Below, piece after piece: positions 8,179 through 17,479 of a stretch of 64,000 bases of DNA. The position numbers and the translations under genes were made by a program. Source of the stretch: Lachnospiraceae bacterium (GTDB lineage Bacteria; Bacillota; Clostridia; Lachnospirales; Lachnospiraceae); assembly GCA_902363555.1 (NCBI GenBank), contig CABJAM010000004.1:65778-129777 (forward strand), read 5' to 3'. How positions within the stretch are numbered: position 1 is the stretch's first letter; the number at the start of each line of letters is the position of its first letter. The notes under the pieces are model-generated. The model saw only the letters and a program-made list of their open reading frames with translations, ran no database searches and had not been told where the DNA came from.

Positions 8179-9090
8179 TTGAAAAGAAAAGGACTGAAAA
8201 AGTTTTTACCAATATATGTAATGATGCTGCCGGCCATTGTTTACCTTTTCATAAATAATTATCTGCCTCTTATGGGAATCGTACTGGCATTTAAAGAATA
8301 TACGGTAAAAGGCGGCATTTTCGGGAGCCGGTTTGTCGGGCTCAATAATTTTAAATATTTGTTTCAGACACGGGATGCGTGGATCATAACCCGCAATACA
8401 TTGCTTTATAATCTTGTGTTTATTATTTTAGGAACTTTGTTCAGCATTTTTATTGCGATCATAATGAGTGAAGTGCGGGGGCGCAGAGTAAAAAAGCTCT
8501 ATCAAACAGTGACATTATATCCGTATCTTATTTCTATTGTTGTTGCGGCTTATCTGGTGAACTCCTTTTTAAGTACAGAAACCGGTTTTATCAATACAGC
8601 TATTTTGGAACCGCTGGGGATCGAGGGTATTTCATGGTATAGCCAGCCAAAATACTGGCCCGTGATTCTTGTTATCGTTTATATATGGAAAAACTTCGGG
8701 TATCACACAATATTGTATTTGTCCACTCTGCTAGGGATCGACAGGGGGTATTATGAAGCGGCCGCACTGGATGGGGCAAGCCGCTGGCAGCAGACCCGCT
8801 ACATAACGCTGCCATTTTTAAAGCCTACGGTCATAACTCTGACGCTGTTATCCATCGGCCGGATATTTTATTCGGATTTCGGACTGTTTTATCAGGTACC
8901 TATGAATGCGGGGGCTTTGATCGATATTACCAATACCATTGATACATATGTTTACCGGGGCTTAATGCAACTGGGGGATATCGGAATGTCATCGGCAGCG
9001 GGGCTATATCAGTCTGTGGTCGGCTTTATACTTGTACTGACGGCAAATTTTGTCGTGAAAAAGGTCAGCGCAGAGGATGCGCTGTTTTAG
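8179..9090 (+). CDS. Sugar ABC transporter permease (LplB-like)
   Basis: Inner-membrane subunit of the importer, 303 residues with six predicted membrane segments. The EAA loop that docks the ATPase is visible (YYEAAALDGASRWQQTRYI). Translation probably starts at TTG 8179, because GGGAGG lies at 8165-8170 and the first internal ATG (8221) would remove the N-terminal basic segment. The neighbouring permease lies 12 bases downstream. Confidence 0.9.
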   Translation: MKRKGLKKFLPIYVMMLPAIVYLFINNYLPLMGIVLAFKEYTVKGGIFGSRFVGLNNFKYLFQTRDAWIITRNTLLYNLVFIILGTLFSIFIAIIMSEVRGRRVKKLYQTVTLYPYLISIVVAAYLVNSFLSTETGFINTAILEPLGIEGISWYSQPKYWPVILVIVYIWKNFGYHTILYLSTLLGIDRGYYEAAALDGASRWQQTRYITLPFLKPTVITLTLLSIGRIFYSDFGLFYQVPMNAGALIDITNTIDTYVYRGLMQLGDIGMSSAAGLYQSVVGFILVLTANFVVKKVSAEDALF

Positions 9091-9102
9091 GAGGGAACTG
9101 GG

Positions 9103-9987
9103 ATGATTGGAACAAAAAAGGGTTTCCATGTGTTTGTGAACATTGTTATGGTTTTGCTTGTCATCATCTGTCTCTTTCCGTTTGTGATTATGATCATGTC
9201 ATCGTTTACGGCAGAGGAGGCGCTGATATCCAATGGTTTTTCGGCATTTCCGGTAAAATTTGGCCTGGATGCCTATGAATATTTATTTAAGGACCCGATG
9301 ATGATCATACGTTCTTATGGGGTAACGATCATAGTGACGGTCATGGGCACTGTGCTGGGCCTGGTCATTTCTACATTGCTGGCTTATGGTCTATCCATTA
9401 AAAATTTACCTTATCGCAATGCCATTGCTTTCTTTTTATTTTTTACCATGCTATTTAATGGAGGTACGGTGCCGTCCTATATTATCTGGACTCAGATATT
9501 TCATGTAAAAAACACTCTGGCTGCATTGATTTTTCCAAGACTTCTTGTGTTTGCGTTTTATGTGATCGTTATGCGGACTTATTTTCAGACGAATATACCT
9601 GTGGAAATCAAAGAGGCCGCAAAAATCGATGGCGCCGGAGAGTTTAAAATCTTAAAGGATATCGTTTTACCCATGGCAGTACCTATTATCGTTTCTATTG
9701 GACTGATGATTGGAATATCCTATTGGAATGACTGGATCAATGGACTTTATTATATTACGGATACAAAGCTTTACAGTGTGCAGCAAATATTAAACCGGAT
9801 GCTTCAGGATGCACGGTTTTTGACGACAAATACCTCCGGTATCGAAGCCTTTGGCAGCGGTTATGTGCCTAATAATGGCTTGAAAATGGCGATTGCCGCA
9901 GTTGGGGCCGTTCCGGTCATGGTATTGCTGCCGTTTTTTCAGAAGTATTATGTAAAAGGCCTGACGTTAGGATCGGTAAAAGGCTGA
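9103..9987 (+). CDS. Sugar ABC transporter permease (LplC/YtcP-like)
   Basis: Second membrane subunit of the importer, 294 residues and six membrane segments. It shows the EAA motif IKEAAKIDGAGEFKILKDIV and the family-typical C-terminus YVKGLTLGSVKG. An AGGAGG site precedes the ATG and the gene follows the first permease by 12 bases. Together with the lipoprotein it forms a complete CUT1-type importer except for the ATPase. Confidence 0.9.
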   Translation: MIGTKKGFHVFVNIVMVLLVIICLFPFVIMIMSSFTAEEALISNGFSAFPVKFGLDAYEYLFKDPMMIIRSYGVTIIVTVMGTVLGLVISTLLAYGLSIKNLPYRNAIAFFLFFTMLFNGGTVPSYIIWTQIFHVKNTLAALIFPRLLVFAFYVIVMRTYFQTNIPVEIKEAAKIDGAGEFKILKDIVLPMAVPIIVSIGLMIGISYWNDWINGLYYITDTKLYSVQQILNRMLQDARFLTTNTSGIEAFGSGYVPNNGLKMAIAAVGAVPVMVLLPFFQKYYVKGLTLGSVKG

Positions 9988-10037
9988 GTATGGCTGGCGA
10001 TGGCTTCGTTCTACTTAAAAGAAAGGGGAAAATTACA

Positions 10038-11126
10038 TTGGAAAATAGAAAATTAAGATACGGCCTGATCGGCTGCGGCATGATTGCCCGGATCAAGCAT
10101 ATGAAAGGCGTGGCCGCCTATAAGGATGAGGTGGAGGTCGTGGCCTTCTGCGACATCATCCGGGAACGAGCGGAAAATTATGCGAGGGAGTTTGGCGCTC
10201 CGGGCGCAAAGGTTTATACGGATTATAGGGAGCTTTTAAAAGATACGTCCATCGATGCTGTGATCGTGGCTACGCCCAACCGTTCCCACAGCTTTATCAC
10301 CATCGACAGTCTGGAGGCCGGAAAGCATGTGCTCTGTGAAAAGCCTATGGCCAAAACCTATGCTGAAGCCAAGGCTATGGTCGATGCGGTAAAAAGAACC
10401 GGAAAGGTTTTGACCATTGGCTACCAGAACCGTTACAGAAATGATGTGCAGTACGTGAAGGCGGCCTGTGAAACCGATGATTTCGGTGAAATCTATTCGG
10501 CCAAGGCTCACGCCATCCGCCGGCGCAAGGTGCCTACCTGGGGCGTATTTCTGGATGAATATGAGCAGGGCGGCGGGCCGCTCATCGATATCGGCACCCA
10601 TGCGCTGGACCTGACGCTGTGGTGCATGGACAATTACGAGCCCCACATGGTGGCAGGCAGTGTTTATCACAAGCTGGGCAAACAGACCCACACCGGCAAT
10701 GCTCTGGGGGATTGGGACCCTGAGAAGATGACTGTGGAGGATTCAGCCTTTGGTTATATTACCATGAAAAACGGGGCTTCTATTTATCTGGAAGCGAGCT
10801 GGGCGCTGAATACGCTGGATGAGAAGGAAGCCAAGTTTACGCTGTGCGGCACGAAGGGCGGCGTGGATTTTAATGACGGTGTGCGGATAAATACGGTAAA
10901 GCACGATAAAATGATTGTGGAAAAGCCCAATATTTACCTGGAAGGAGTGCCGATGGCGGAGCCGCCAAAGGATATGGCGGTGGAAATGGAGGCGCGGATC
11001 TTCATCGATGCCATCACAAAGGGAATGCCGGTGGTCGTAAAGCCGGAGCAGGCGATGGTTGTGACGCAGATTCTGGAAGCGATTTATGAATCGGGAAAGA
11101 CCGGGAAGGCGGTTTATCTGGATTGA
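10038..11126 (+). CDS. Gfo/Idh/MocA family oxidoreductase
   Basis: NAD(P)-dependent sugar or inositol dehydrogenase, cytoplasmic, expected to oxidise the imported sugar or a derivative. The Rossmann motif (YGLIGCGMIARIKH) is at the N-terminus and the conserved EKPMAKT motif near residue 100. TTG 10038 is preferred as start: AGGGG is nine bases upstream and the protein then begins just before the Rossmann strand, giving 362 residues. An in-frame ATG at 9990 has no clear ribosome site. The isomerase gene 60 bases downstream suggests a dehydrogenase-isomerase pathway as for inositol or keto-sugars; the substrate is inferred. Confidence 0.88.
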   Translation: MENRKLRYGLIGCGMIARIKHMKGVAAYKDEVEVVAFCDIIRERAENYAREFGAPGAKVYTDYRELLKDTSIDAVIVATPNRSHSFITIDSLEAGKHVLCEKPMAKTYAEAKAMVDAVKRTGKVLTIGYQNRYRNDVQYVKAACETDDFGEIYSAKAHAIRRRKVPTWGVFLDEYEQGGGPLIDIGTHALDLTLWCMDNYEPHMVAGSVYHKLGKQTHTGNALGDWDPEKMTVEDSAFGYITMKNGASIYLEASWALNTLDEKEAKFTLCGTKGGVDFNDGVRINTVKHDKMIVEKPNIYLEGVPMAEPPKDMAVEMEARIFIDAITKGMPVVVKPEQAMVVTQILEAIYESGKTGKAVYLD

Positions 11127-11187
11127 GAATGGGAGCGCCGGGGCATGTCTGACAAGTGCGTGCGCCGGATGTCAGGAGGATGATCAT

Positions 11188-11949
11188 ATGAGCGGAAATA
11201 AAGAAATATTGCCCCGGCTTGGGGCGCAGACGTATAATTTATGGCGGACGCCGCTGTGTATGACCGCCAAGCTCCAGGTGATTTCCACGCTGGGGTATGC
11301 GGCTGCGGAGCTGGCCGGCTTTAACGGCACCGATTATGAGGGCGTGGATGCGCCGACACTGAAGGCGGAGGTCCAAAAGCTGGGGCTTGAAATCTGCGGA
11401 GCGCATGTGCCCTACAAAGTATTTGAGGAAAGTATGGACAATATCATCGCTTACCATAAGGCGCTGGGGGTCCACTGGGTGGCGATTCCCCGGCCGGTGG
11501 TAGAGTGCCGGGCCGATATCGATGCCCTGATTGAAAATATGAAGTCCTACGCCAAAGCGCTGAGAGCTGAGGGGCTGGATCTGTATTATCATTGCCACGA
11601 TTTTGAGTTTCGTGAGTTTGATGGCGTGACTGCTATGGAGCGGATATTAAGCGACACCGATGTCATGCTGGAAATCGATGTGTTCTGGGCGGCTAAAGGT
11701 GGTGTGGATGTCATGGGCTTTCTTGACCGGCATGCCGATCGGATTTTATATCTTCATTTAAAAGATGCCAATGATGATGGTCCATGTGCGGTTGGCTTTG
11801 GCCGGATGGACTGCCGGGGCTTTTTGGATAAGGCGGCAGCGATGGGGTTAAGTCACGTTATTGTGGAGGACGATCGACAGCAGCCGGACGGGATCACAAG
11901 TATTTGCAACAGTATGCAGACGTTGCGAACATATGGTGTGGTTGGGTGA
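11188..11949 (+). CDS. Sugar phosphate isomerase/epimerase (xylose isomerase-like TIM barrel)
   Basis: Metal-dependent TIM-barrel enzyme of the IolE/AP-endonuclease-2-like family, 253 residues. Likely metal ligands are in YYHCHDFEF, LEIDVFWA, YLHLKDAN and the late VIVEDD. ATG 11188 is chosen over an upstream in-frame ATG (11086, inside the dehydrogenase) because AGGAGG sits seven bases ahead. It probably interconverts or dehydrates the product of the neighbouring dehydrogenase. It is the last gene of the cluster. Confidence 0.87.
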   Translation: MSGNKEILPRLGAQTYNLWRTPLCMTAKLQVISTLGYAAAELAGFNGTDYEGVDAPTLKAEVQKLGLEICGAHVPYKVFEESMDNIIAYHKALGVHWVAIPRPVVECRADIDALIENMKSYAKALRAEGLDLYYHCHDFEFREFDGVTAMERILSDTDVMLEIDVFWAAKGGVDVMGFLDRHADRILYLHLKDANDDGPCAVGFGRMDCRGFLDKAAAMGLSHVIVEDDRQQPDGITSICNSMQTLRTYGVVG

Positions 11950-11964
11950 CCGCAGTTAAAATAT

Positions 11965-12069
11965 AAAAAGCATATCTTCATTCGATTGGAAAACTTCTCC
12001 GGATTTGGCCGCAGTTTTGTGCTGGCGGCTGAAACGGAGCGGGAGCTGACGGGGGAAGATATGCTTTTT
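11965..12069 (+). terminator. Long-range hairpin ending in a T-run, probably operon terminator
   Basis: AAAAAGCATATCTT (11965-11978) pairs perfectly with AAGATATGCTTTTT (12056-12069), which runs on into more T. About 77 bases separate the arms and hold smaller stems (CTCCG with CGGAG, GCCGC with GCGGC). A terminator with a complex head is the simplest reading; an unrecognised small RNA is possible. Confidence 0.55.
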
Positions 12070-12195
12070 TTATTGGTTTGCCAAAGACGGCGCTCTGGTG
12101 TATAATGTTTTCATATACGCTGGATTTATCAGCAAAAGGACGGGGCTGCCCGTACCATTCAACCGAAATTTGTTTTGATTAGAAAGAGGATAATT

Positions 12196-13143
12196 ATGAA
12201 ATTTATTGAGACATTCAGAGAAGGGGAAATGATTTCCGACATTTACCTGTGCAAGACAAAACAGACCATGAAAACAAAGGCTGGCAAGAGCTATTACTCG
12301 CTGGTCCTTCAGGACAAAACCGGAACCGTCGATGCCAAGGTCTGGGAAATATCCGGAGGTATTGAGCATTTTGAATCTCTTGATTTTATCAAGGTGGACG
12401 GCCAGGTCACCAGTTTTGCAGGTTCCCTTCAATTGAATGTGCGACGCATACGCCGCGTTCAGGAAATGGAATATAACGCCCAGGACTATATGCCTACAAG
12501 TGTGTACAGTGTGGACGCTATGTATAAAGAGCTGACAGGCTTTATCGCGACCATTGGAGAGCCCCATCTGAAGGCATTGGCCGAAAGCTATTTTGTGAAG
12601 GATAAGGACTTTATCCGGGATTTTGTGAAGCATTCGGCGGCCAAGAGTGTGCATCACGGTTTCGTGGGAGGATTGCTGGAACATACATTGAGTGTAATGA
12701 AGCTGTGCGATTTTTATTGTACACGCTACGCTACGCTGAACCGGGATCTGCTGATCACCGCCGCGCTGTTCCATGACATTGGAAAAACGAAGGAGCTGTC
12801 GCTGTTTCCGGCCAATGATTATACGGACGCCGGCCAGCTCATTGGCCACATAGTTATCGGTGTGGAGATGATCCATGACCGTATCCGGGATCTGGGCGGC
12901 TTCCCTGAGGTGCTGGAAAATGAACTGAAGCACTGTATTGTGGCCCATCACGGTGAGCTGGAGTACGGTTCCCCGAAAAAACCGGCGCTCATGGAGGCCA
13001 TGGCACTGAATCTGGCCGACAATACGGACGCCAAGATGCAGACGATGACAGAGCTGTTTAAAAATACGGAGGACAATCTGGACTGGCTGGGCTTTAACCG
13101 TCTGCTGGATTCCAATATCCGCCGGACGTCGAAATCGAATTAA
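12196..13143 (+). CDS. yhaM: 3'-5' exoribonuclease YhaM family protein (OB-fold plus HD domain)
   Basis: Single-strand-specific 3'-5' exonuclease acting on RNA and DNA ends. The 315-residue protein has an N-terminal OB-fold (residues about 10-90) and a C-terminal HD hydrolase domain: VHHGFVGGLLEHTLSV carries early metal-binding histidines and ALFHDIGKTKEL is the HD signature, with a later HHGELEYG. Length and domain order match Bacillus YhaM. The ATG at 12196 follows AGAGGA; an in-frame ATG seven codons earlier has no site. It stands alone between two terminator-like regions. Confidence 0.9.
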   Translation: MKFIETFREGEMISDIYLCKTKQTMKTKAGKSYYSLVLQDKTGTVDAKVWEISGGIEHFESLDFIKVDGQVTSFAGSLQLNVRRIRRVQEMEYNAQDYMPTSVYSVDAMYKELTGFIATIGEPHLKALAESYFVKDKDFIRDFVKHSAAKSVHHGFVGGLLEHTLSVMKLCDFYCTRYATLNRDLLITAALFHDIGKTKELSLFPANDYTDAGQLIGHIVIGVEMIHDRIRDLGGFPEVLENELKHCIVAHHGELEYGSPKKPALMEAMALNLADNTDAKMQTMTELFKNTEDNLDWLGFNRLLDSNIRRTSKSN

Positions 13144-13277
13144 AAGCGTGAGCCGGTGAGGCACCGTTGATAAGCGTGGAACTGTTTGTAAGCGGATGGG
13201 CCACGGTGGATTAAGGTTACTGTTCGTGGCTCTGGGGCCGTGAATCGTAACGGATTAAGTGTTTAGAAGGGTTACAT

Positions 13278-14648
13278 ATGGCAGAGATAAAGAAAAATGA
13301 TGAATTTGTTATAGAGATTATGGATCTGGGGGCCGACGGCGAGGGCATCGGCAAGCTGGAAAATGGCTACACGGTCTTTGTCAAGGACGCCCTGATCGGT
13401 GACGTGGCCAAAATTAAAATTATAAAGACAAAGAAAAATTATGGCTACGGACGGCTGATGTCGCTGGTGCAGGCCTCCCCTTTCCGGGTGGAAGCACCCT
13501 GTCCGGTGGCCCGGGCCTGCGGCGGCTGCCAGATCATGCATCTGGATTATGCTGAGCAGTTAAAGTATAAAGAAAATAAACTCCGTAACCTGCTGGAGCG
13601 CGTAGGCAAGGTGAAGGATTATGAAATGGCGCCTGTGATCGGCATGAAGGAGCCTTATTACTATCGTAATAAGGCTCAATTTCCTGTGGGCAGAAATAAG
13701 GATGGAATGATCGTCACCGGCTTTTACGCCGGGCGGACCCATTCGATCATTGACACGACCCATTGCTTTATCCAGCATCCGCTAAATGAGACGCTGGTGG
13801 CTCTGGTTCGGAATTGGATGGAAAGTAACGGCGTGGAGCCTTATGATGAGAGTACGGGCCGCGGCCTTGTGCGCCATATTCTCACCCGGGTGGGGAAGCG
13901 TACCGGCGAGGTGATGGTCTGTCTTGTGGTAAACGGGAAGGATATTCCGGCCCGGGAGGCGCTGATCGGAGCATTGACGAAGGTTGAGGGAATGACAAGC
14001 ATCAGCCTGAATGTGAACCGTGAAAAAACGAATGTGATTCTTGGACCTACAGTGAAAACATTGTGGGGGAAGGATTACATTACCGATTATATTGGGGATA
14101 TCTGTTATCAGATTTCACCGCTGTCCTTTTATCAGGTGAATCCGGAACAGACGCAGGTGCTGTATTCAAAAGCCCTGGAATTTGCCGGGCTGAAGGCGGG
14201 GGATGTAGTCTGGGATCTGTATTGCGGGATTGGAACCATTTCCCTGTTCCTGGCTCAAAAGGCCGCCAGGGTGTATGGTGTGGAGATCGTGCCCCAGGCC
14301 ATCGAGGATGCGAAAAAGAACGCGGAACTGAACCATATGGATAATGTGGAATTTTTTGTGGGGAAGGCCGAGGAGGTGCTGCCGCGCAAGTACGCTGAGG
14401 ACGGCGTGTATGCGGATGTGATCGTGGTGGACCCGCCGCGGAAGGGCTGTGATGCGGCTTTGCTGGAGTGCATGGTGGAGATGAAGCCGGAACGGATCGT
14501 TTACGTGAGCTGCGACCCGGCCACGCTGGCGCGGGATGTGCATTATCTGGAGGAGCACGGGTATAAGGTGCGAAGGGTGCAGGGGGTGGATATGTTCCCT
14601 CACAGCATTCACTGTGAAGTTATCTGCTTGCTGGATCATGTAAAATAA
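13278..14648 (+). CDS. rlmD: 23S rRNA (uracil-C5)-methyltransferase, RlmD/RlmCD type
   Basis: SAM-dependent methyltransferase of the TrmA/RlmD family that modifies uridines in 23S rRNA. Residues 1-65 form a TRAM RNA-binding domain. A CPVARACGGCQ cluster follows and should bind a 4Fe-4S centre. The SAM motif VWDLYCGIGTISLFLA lies mid-protein, and DPPRKGCD plus the nucleophile in YVSCDPATLARD near the C-terminus. At 456 residues the length is typical for Firmicutes. In Gram-positives one enzyme often methylates both U747 and U1939, so RlmCD is as likely as RlmD. Confidence 0.92.
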   Translation: MAEIKKNDEFVIEIMDLGADGEGIGKLENGYTVFVKDALIGDVAKIKIIKTKKNYGYGRLMSLVQASPFRVEAPCPVARACGGCQIMHLDYAEQLKYKENKLRNLLERVGKVKDYEMAPVIGMKEPYYYRNKAQFPVGRNKDGMIVTGFYAGRTHSIIDTTHCFIQHPLNETLVALVRNWMESNGVEPYDESTGRGLVRHILTRVGKRTGEVMVCLVVNGKDIPAREALIGALTKVEGMTSISLNVNREKTNVILGPTVKTLWGKDYITDYIGDICYQISPLSFYQVNPEQTQVLYSKALEFAGLKAGDVVWDLYCGIGTISLFLAQKAARVYGVEIVPQAIEDAKKNAELNHMDNVEFFVGKAEEVLPRKYAEDGVYADVIVVDPPRKGCDAALLECMVEMKPERIVYVSCDPATLARDVHYLEEHGYKVRRVQGVDMFPHSIHCEVICLLDHVK

Positions 14649-14730
14649 AGCGGTACTGGGGCGTGCAGTATTTTCAAACATGCTCTGGCTTCAGGAAAAT
14701 CATGGAAAAGGTATAAAGGGTTAGAAACGT

Positions 14731-15873
14731 ATGAATTTAAAATTTCTTAAAAAATGGAATTTTAACAATCAGTTTGATACTGAAGCTGAACGGGAAAGTG
14801 TGTTAAAGCGCGCGGCGGCTGACAGCTTAGCCAGCGGAAAGAGAGCGGTTCCAACGATTATGTTTTTTGAAATCATAATGCTTGGGATCTGGCTTTTTAG
14901 GGGCGGCTTTTTTAGCAGTATGGAGTATATCAGTTATTTTATAGCCTATACTTCTCTTTTACTGTGCAGTGTGGCAGCGTATATTATAATGATCGCCATC
15001 AGCAGGAACTTTGATAACAGGTATCATAGCGTGGAAATGTTAAGCGTTGTGTATGATGCATTCCTGATCGTCTGGTCTGTATATATTACTGCGCTTGATA
15101 CATATTACAATGGAAGCTTTTCCGGAATTGTTTTTATTACAATTCTGGTGATCGTGCCAGTTGTTTCATTTGTAAAACCTGTTTTTTACATGGTTTTTCA
15201 TGTGGTTGGCTGTGGCTTGCTCCTTATGATCATATGCTTATATACGAAGGATGGCGTGTTGGCAAATGTTATCAATTTTTCAGTATTTGCTATTATTTCC
15301 TTAATCTCAAGTCTTACATATTACGGTGTCCGCATCAACTCTTATAAACGGCAGGTTATGCTTGAGGATGCTGCGGAAAAAGATGCCCTTTCCGGACTCT
15401 ACAATCGACAGAAGCTGGGGCAGATGTCTCCGGTGATCTGGAAGCGTTGTATTGAAAAAAAGATGCCATTGACCTGTATTTTATGTGATATTGATGATTT
15501 TAAACAGATCAATGATAACTATGGACATCTTGTGGGCGATGAGTGGATTAAGGCTGTGGCCAATGTTATGAAACAAACAGTTCACAATGATCTGTGCTTT
15601 CGTTATGGCGGTGAGGAATTTATAATGCTTCTTCCTGAGGATACCATGGAAGCTGGCAGTCATGTTGTGGAGACGATACAGGCAAAACTTAAGGAACTTC
15701 GCAAGAAACCAGGCAATATTGAGATTACACTAAGCTTTGGGATTTACGAGGGAATACCTTCAGGGGAAGTCGAAAATATTGAAAAGCTTTTTTCAAAGGC
15801 GGATGCACTCATGTATGAGGCTAAACGAAATGGCAAGAATCAGTACTGTGCGGAGAAAGGGAAGGAATTGTGA
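14731..15873 (+). CDS. Membrane-bound diguanylate cyclase (GGDEF protein)
   Basis: Produces the second messenger c-di-GMP from two GTP. Five to six hydrophobic segments occupy residues about 40-205, and a GGDEF domain fills the C-terminal half. The active site reads GGEEF at residues 293-297 with upstream DIDDFKQIND. The RxxD inhibitory I-site expected five residues before the motif is absent (HNDLCFRY), so product inhibition is probably lost. The last four bases overlap the next gene (GTGA), suggesting coupled translation. No PilZ or EAL partner is in the window. Confidence 0.9.
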   Translation: MNLKFLKKWNFNNQFDTEAERESVLKRAAADSLASGKRAVPTIMFFEIIMLGIWLFRGGFFSSMEYISYFIAYTSLLLCSVAAYIIMIAISRNFDNRYHSVEMLSVVYDAFLIVWSVYITALDTYYNGSFSGIVFITILVIVPVVSFVKPVFYMVFHVVGCGLLLMIICLYTKDGVLANVINFSVFAIISLISSLTYYGVRINSYKRQVMLEDAAEKDALSGLYNRQKLGQMSPVIWKRCIEKKMPLTCILCDIDDFKQINDNYGHLVGDEWIKAVANVMKQTVHNDLCFRYGGEEFIMLLPEDTMEAGSHVVETIQAKLKELRKKPGNIEITLSFGIYEGIPSGEVENIEKLFSKADALMYEAKRNGKNQYCAEKGKEL

Positions 15874-16367
15874 AACGGCTGTACATTATTGGCGGAACTA
15901 TGGGTGTTGGAAAAACGACGACATGTCGTATTTTAAAAGAAAATTTGGATAACAGTGTTTTTCTGGATGGTGACTGGTGCTGGGATATGCACCCGTTTCA
16001 AGTAACGCCTGAAACTAAGAAAATGGTGTTGGAGAACATATCGTTTCTTCTGAATAATTTTATCCATTGCCCGGCTTATGAAAATATTATATTTTGTTGG
16101 GTGATGCATGAGCAGTATATTATAGATGAAATTTTGTCCAGACTGGACACCGTGGGATGTCAGGTTTGTGTGATATCTCTTGTGTGCAGTGAGGACGCTT
16201 TGCAAAAGCGTCTGCAAAAGGATGTCGATCTGGGAGTTCGTACGGCAGATGTGATTGCGCGGAGTCTGGCCCGGGTACAAATGTATGATATTTTAGATAC
16301 AGCCAAGATTGATGTGTCTGATATTTCGCCGGAGGATGCCACCGCATTAATCGTTAGTCTGACATGA
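15870..16367 (+). CDS. Small AAA/P-loop kinase-like protein
   Basis: A 165-residue cytoplasmic P-loop protein. Walker A is GTMGVGKTT (Lys15, Thr16), and DGDWCWDM near residue 33 resembles the substrate-binding aspartate region of shikimate/gluconate-type kinases. A later R-rich segment (LQKRLQKDVDLGVR) could be the lid. It starts at GTG 15870 inside the stop of the cyclase gene. The substrate is unknown. The tight overlap with a c-di-GMP cyclase is notable but may be fortuitous. Confidence 0.75.
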   Translation: MKRLYIIGGTMGVGKTTTCRILKENLDNSVFLDGDWCWDMHPFQVTPETKKMVLENISFLLNNFIHCPAYENIIFCWVMHEQYIIDEILSRLDTVGCQVCVISLVCSEDALQKRLQKDVDLGVRTADVIARSLARVQMYDILDTAKIDVSDISPEDATALIVSLT

Positions 16368-16381
16368 AGCATTCCTTAATG

Positions 16382-16641
16382 TTTTAAGGTGTGGCAGACC
16401 GCAGCCTGGTAGGATCAAAGCGGGTAGCTTGGGGAAAGCCTTTAGTGTTTTAAAGGGCTGCAGTCTGTAGCTTGGTAGGATAAAAGCTGGTAGCCTGAGG
16501 GAAGCCTTCAATGTTTTGAAGGGCTGCAGACTGTAGCTTGGTAGGATAAAAGCTGGCAGCCTGAGGGAAGCCTTTAATGTTTTAAATGGCTGCAGATCGT
16601 TGCTCGATATAGTCAAAATCGGTAGCTTGAGGCATGTCCTT
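16382..16641. repeat. Four tandem 66-bp hairpin repeats
   Basis: Units start at 16382, 16448, 16514 and 16580; the middle two are nearly identical and the last decays. Each unit junction forms a hairpin (AGCCTTTAA or AGCCTTCAA pairing with TTAAAGGGCT or TTGAAGGGCT). One junction has a compensated change from T-A to C-G. The minus strand reads as a 22-residue repeat peptide, but with no ribosome site this looks accidental. The 16368-16751 gap holds nothing else recognisable. Confidence 0.75.
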
Positions 16642-16751
16642 TACCTGAATCTTTATGCAATTGGGGGAATGCTATGGAAATGTTTTATTATGAAAGATAA
16701 AGAGGCGAATCGGGAGATCGAATAATTCAAATTGGGAAGGAGTATTTTAAT

Positions 16752-17390
16752 ATGCTATTATCACCACTTAATATAAGCCTATGGTCACAAGAGTCTTTAT
16801 CGGATATGATTGCAAAAATATCAAATGATGTGCCAAAGCCTCTTATACTCATTGATGGCTCTGCGGGATCAGGAAAAACGACCTTAGCTGAAAAACTTGT
16901 TGATCGGTTAAATGCTAATTTGGTTCATACAGACGATATAAGCTGGTGTGCAGACCCTATCCATTGGGATGGCGAAATGCTTGATGGCATTATAAATCCA
17001 TGGTTTAACGGAAGAAATGTTGCTTACAGGCCCACGGGGTGGGTTAAGGAGAATCGTCCAGGCTCTATTGAGGTTGATCCGGACCGGGCGCTTATTATAG
17101 AGGGAATGGGGGCAGGCAGAAAAACGCTGCGTGCAATTGCAACATATTCTATTTGGGTAGATACAGATCCGGCAATTGCAAGGGCTCGGGTTGTGCAAAG
17201 AGATCTTGCTCATGGAGAGAATGGCGGAACTGTTGAGTCTATAACAGAATTTGCCGACTGGTGGGACTCCTTGTTGCTTCCATTGTTCTTAGAAGATGAA
17301 CCATGGAAATATGCCGATGTTATTGTTAATGGCTTAAATTCAGATTTAAGCTCCGATAACCTTTTGATCCATGTTCCAATGGGGAAATGA
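16752..17390 (+). CDS. Uridine kinase-like P-loop protein
   Basis: A 212-residue nucleoside/nucleotide kinase-fold protein. Walker A is GSAGSGKTT (Lys42); HTDDISWCADP follows as in the uridine kinase/phosphoribulokinase-like superfamily, and IIEGMGAGRK forms the second strand. Late basic residues (RARVVQRDLAHGENGG) may form the lid. GGAAGGAG precedes the ATG. The true substrate is not known. It is the last gene before CRISPR array 1. Confidence 0.8.
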   Translation: MLLSPLNISLWSQESLSDMIAKISNDVPKPLILIDGSAGSGKTTLAEKLVDRLNANLVHTDDISWCADPIHWDGEMLDGIINPWFNGRNVAYRPTGWVKENRPGSIEVDPDRALIIEGMGAGRKTLRAIATYSIWVDTDPAIARARVVQRDLAHGENGGTVESITEFADWWDSLLLPLFLEDEPWKYADVIVNGLNSDLSSDNLLIHVPMGK

Positions 17391-17396
17391 AATTAC

Positions 17397-17476
17397 AGGA
17401 AGCGGAGCGAAACTTCCCCTGACTGACGACAACGAGGCAGATGGCTAAATCGGCAGTGCTGTTAGTTTTGTTTCAG
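17397..17476. repeat. Truncated copy of a dispersed element beside the CRISPR leader
   Basis: AGGAAGCGGAG, then CTGACTGACGACAACG, GGCAGATGGC and GGCAGTGCTGT recur in the same order at 37123-37195. Here only the 3' arm remains, so the long stem of the other copy cannot form. It directly adjoins the leader of array 1; the other copy lies upstream of the decayed array. Confidence 0.6.
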
Positions 17477-17479
17477 AGT

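Noticed and set aside
12070..13164. Long minus-strand frame of 364 codons opposite yhaM.
   Set aside because: Low-complexity His/Leu-rich shadow of a clear plus-strand gene.
16347..16616. Minus-strand frame with a 22-residue repeated peptide.
   Set aside because: It only reflects the 66-bp tandem repeats, which happen to be a multiple of three; no start context or family.
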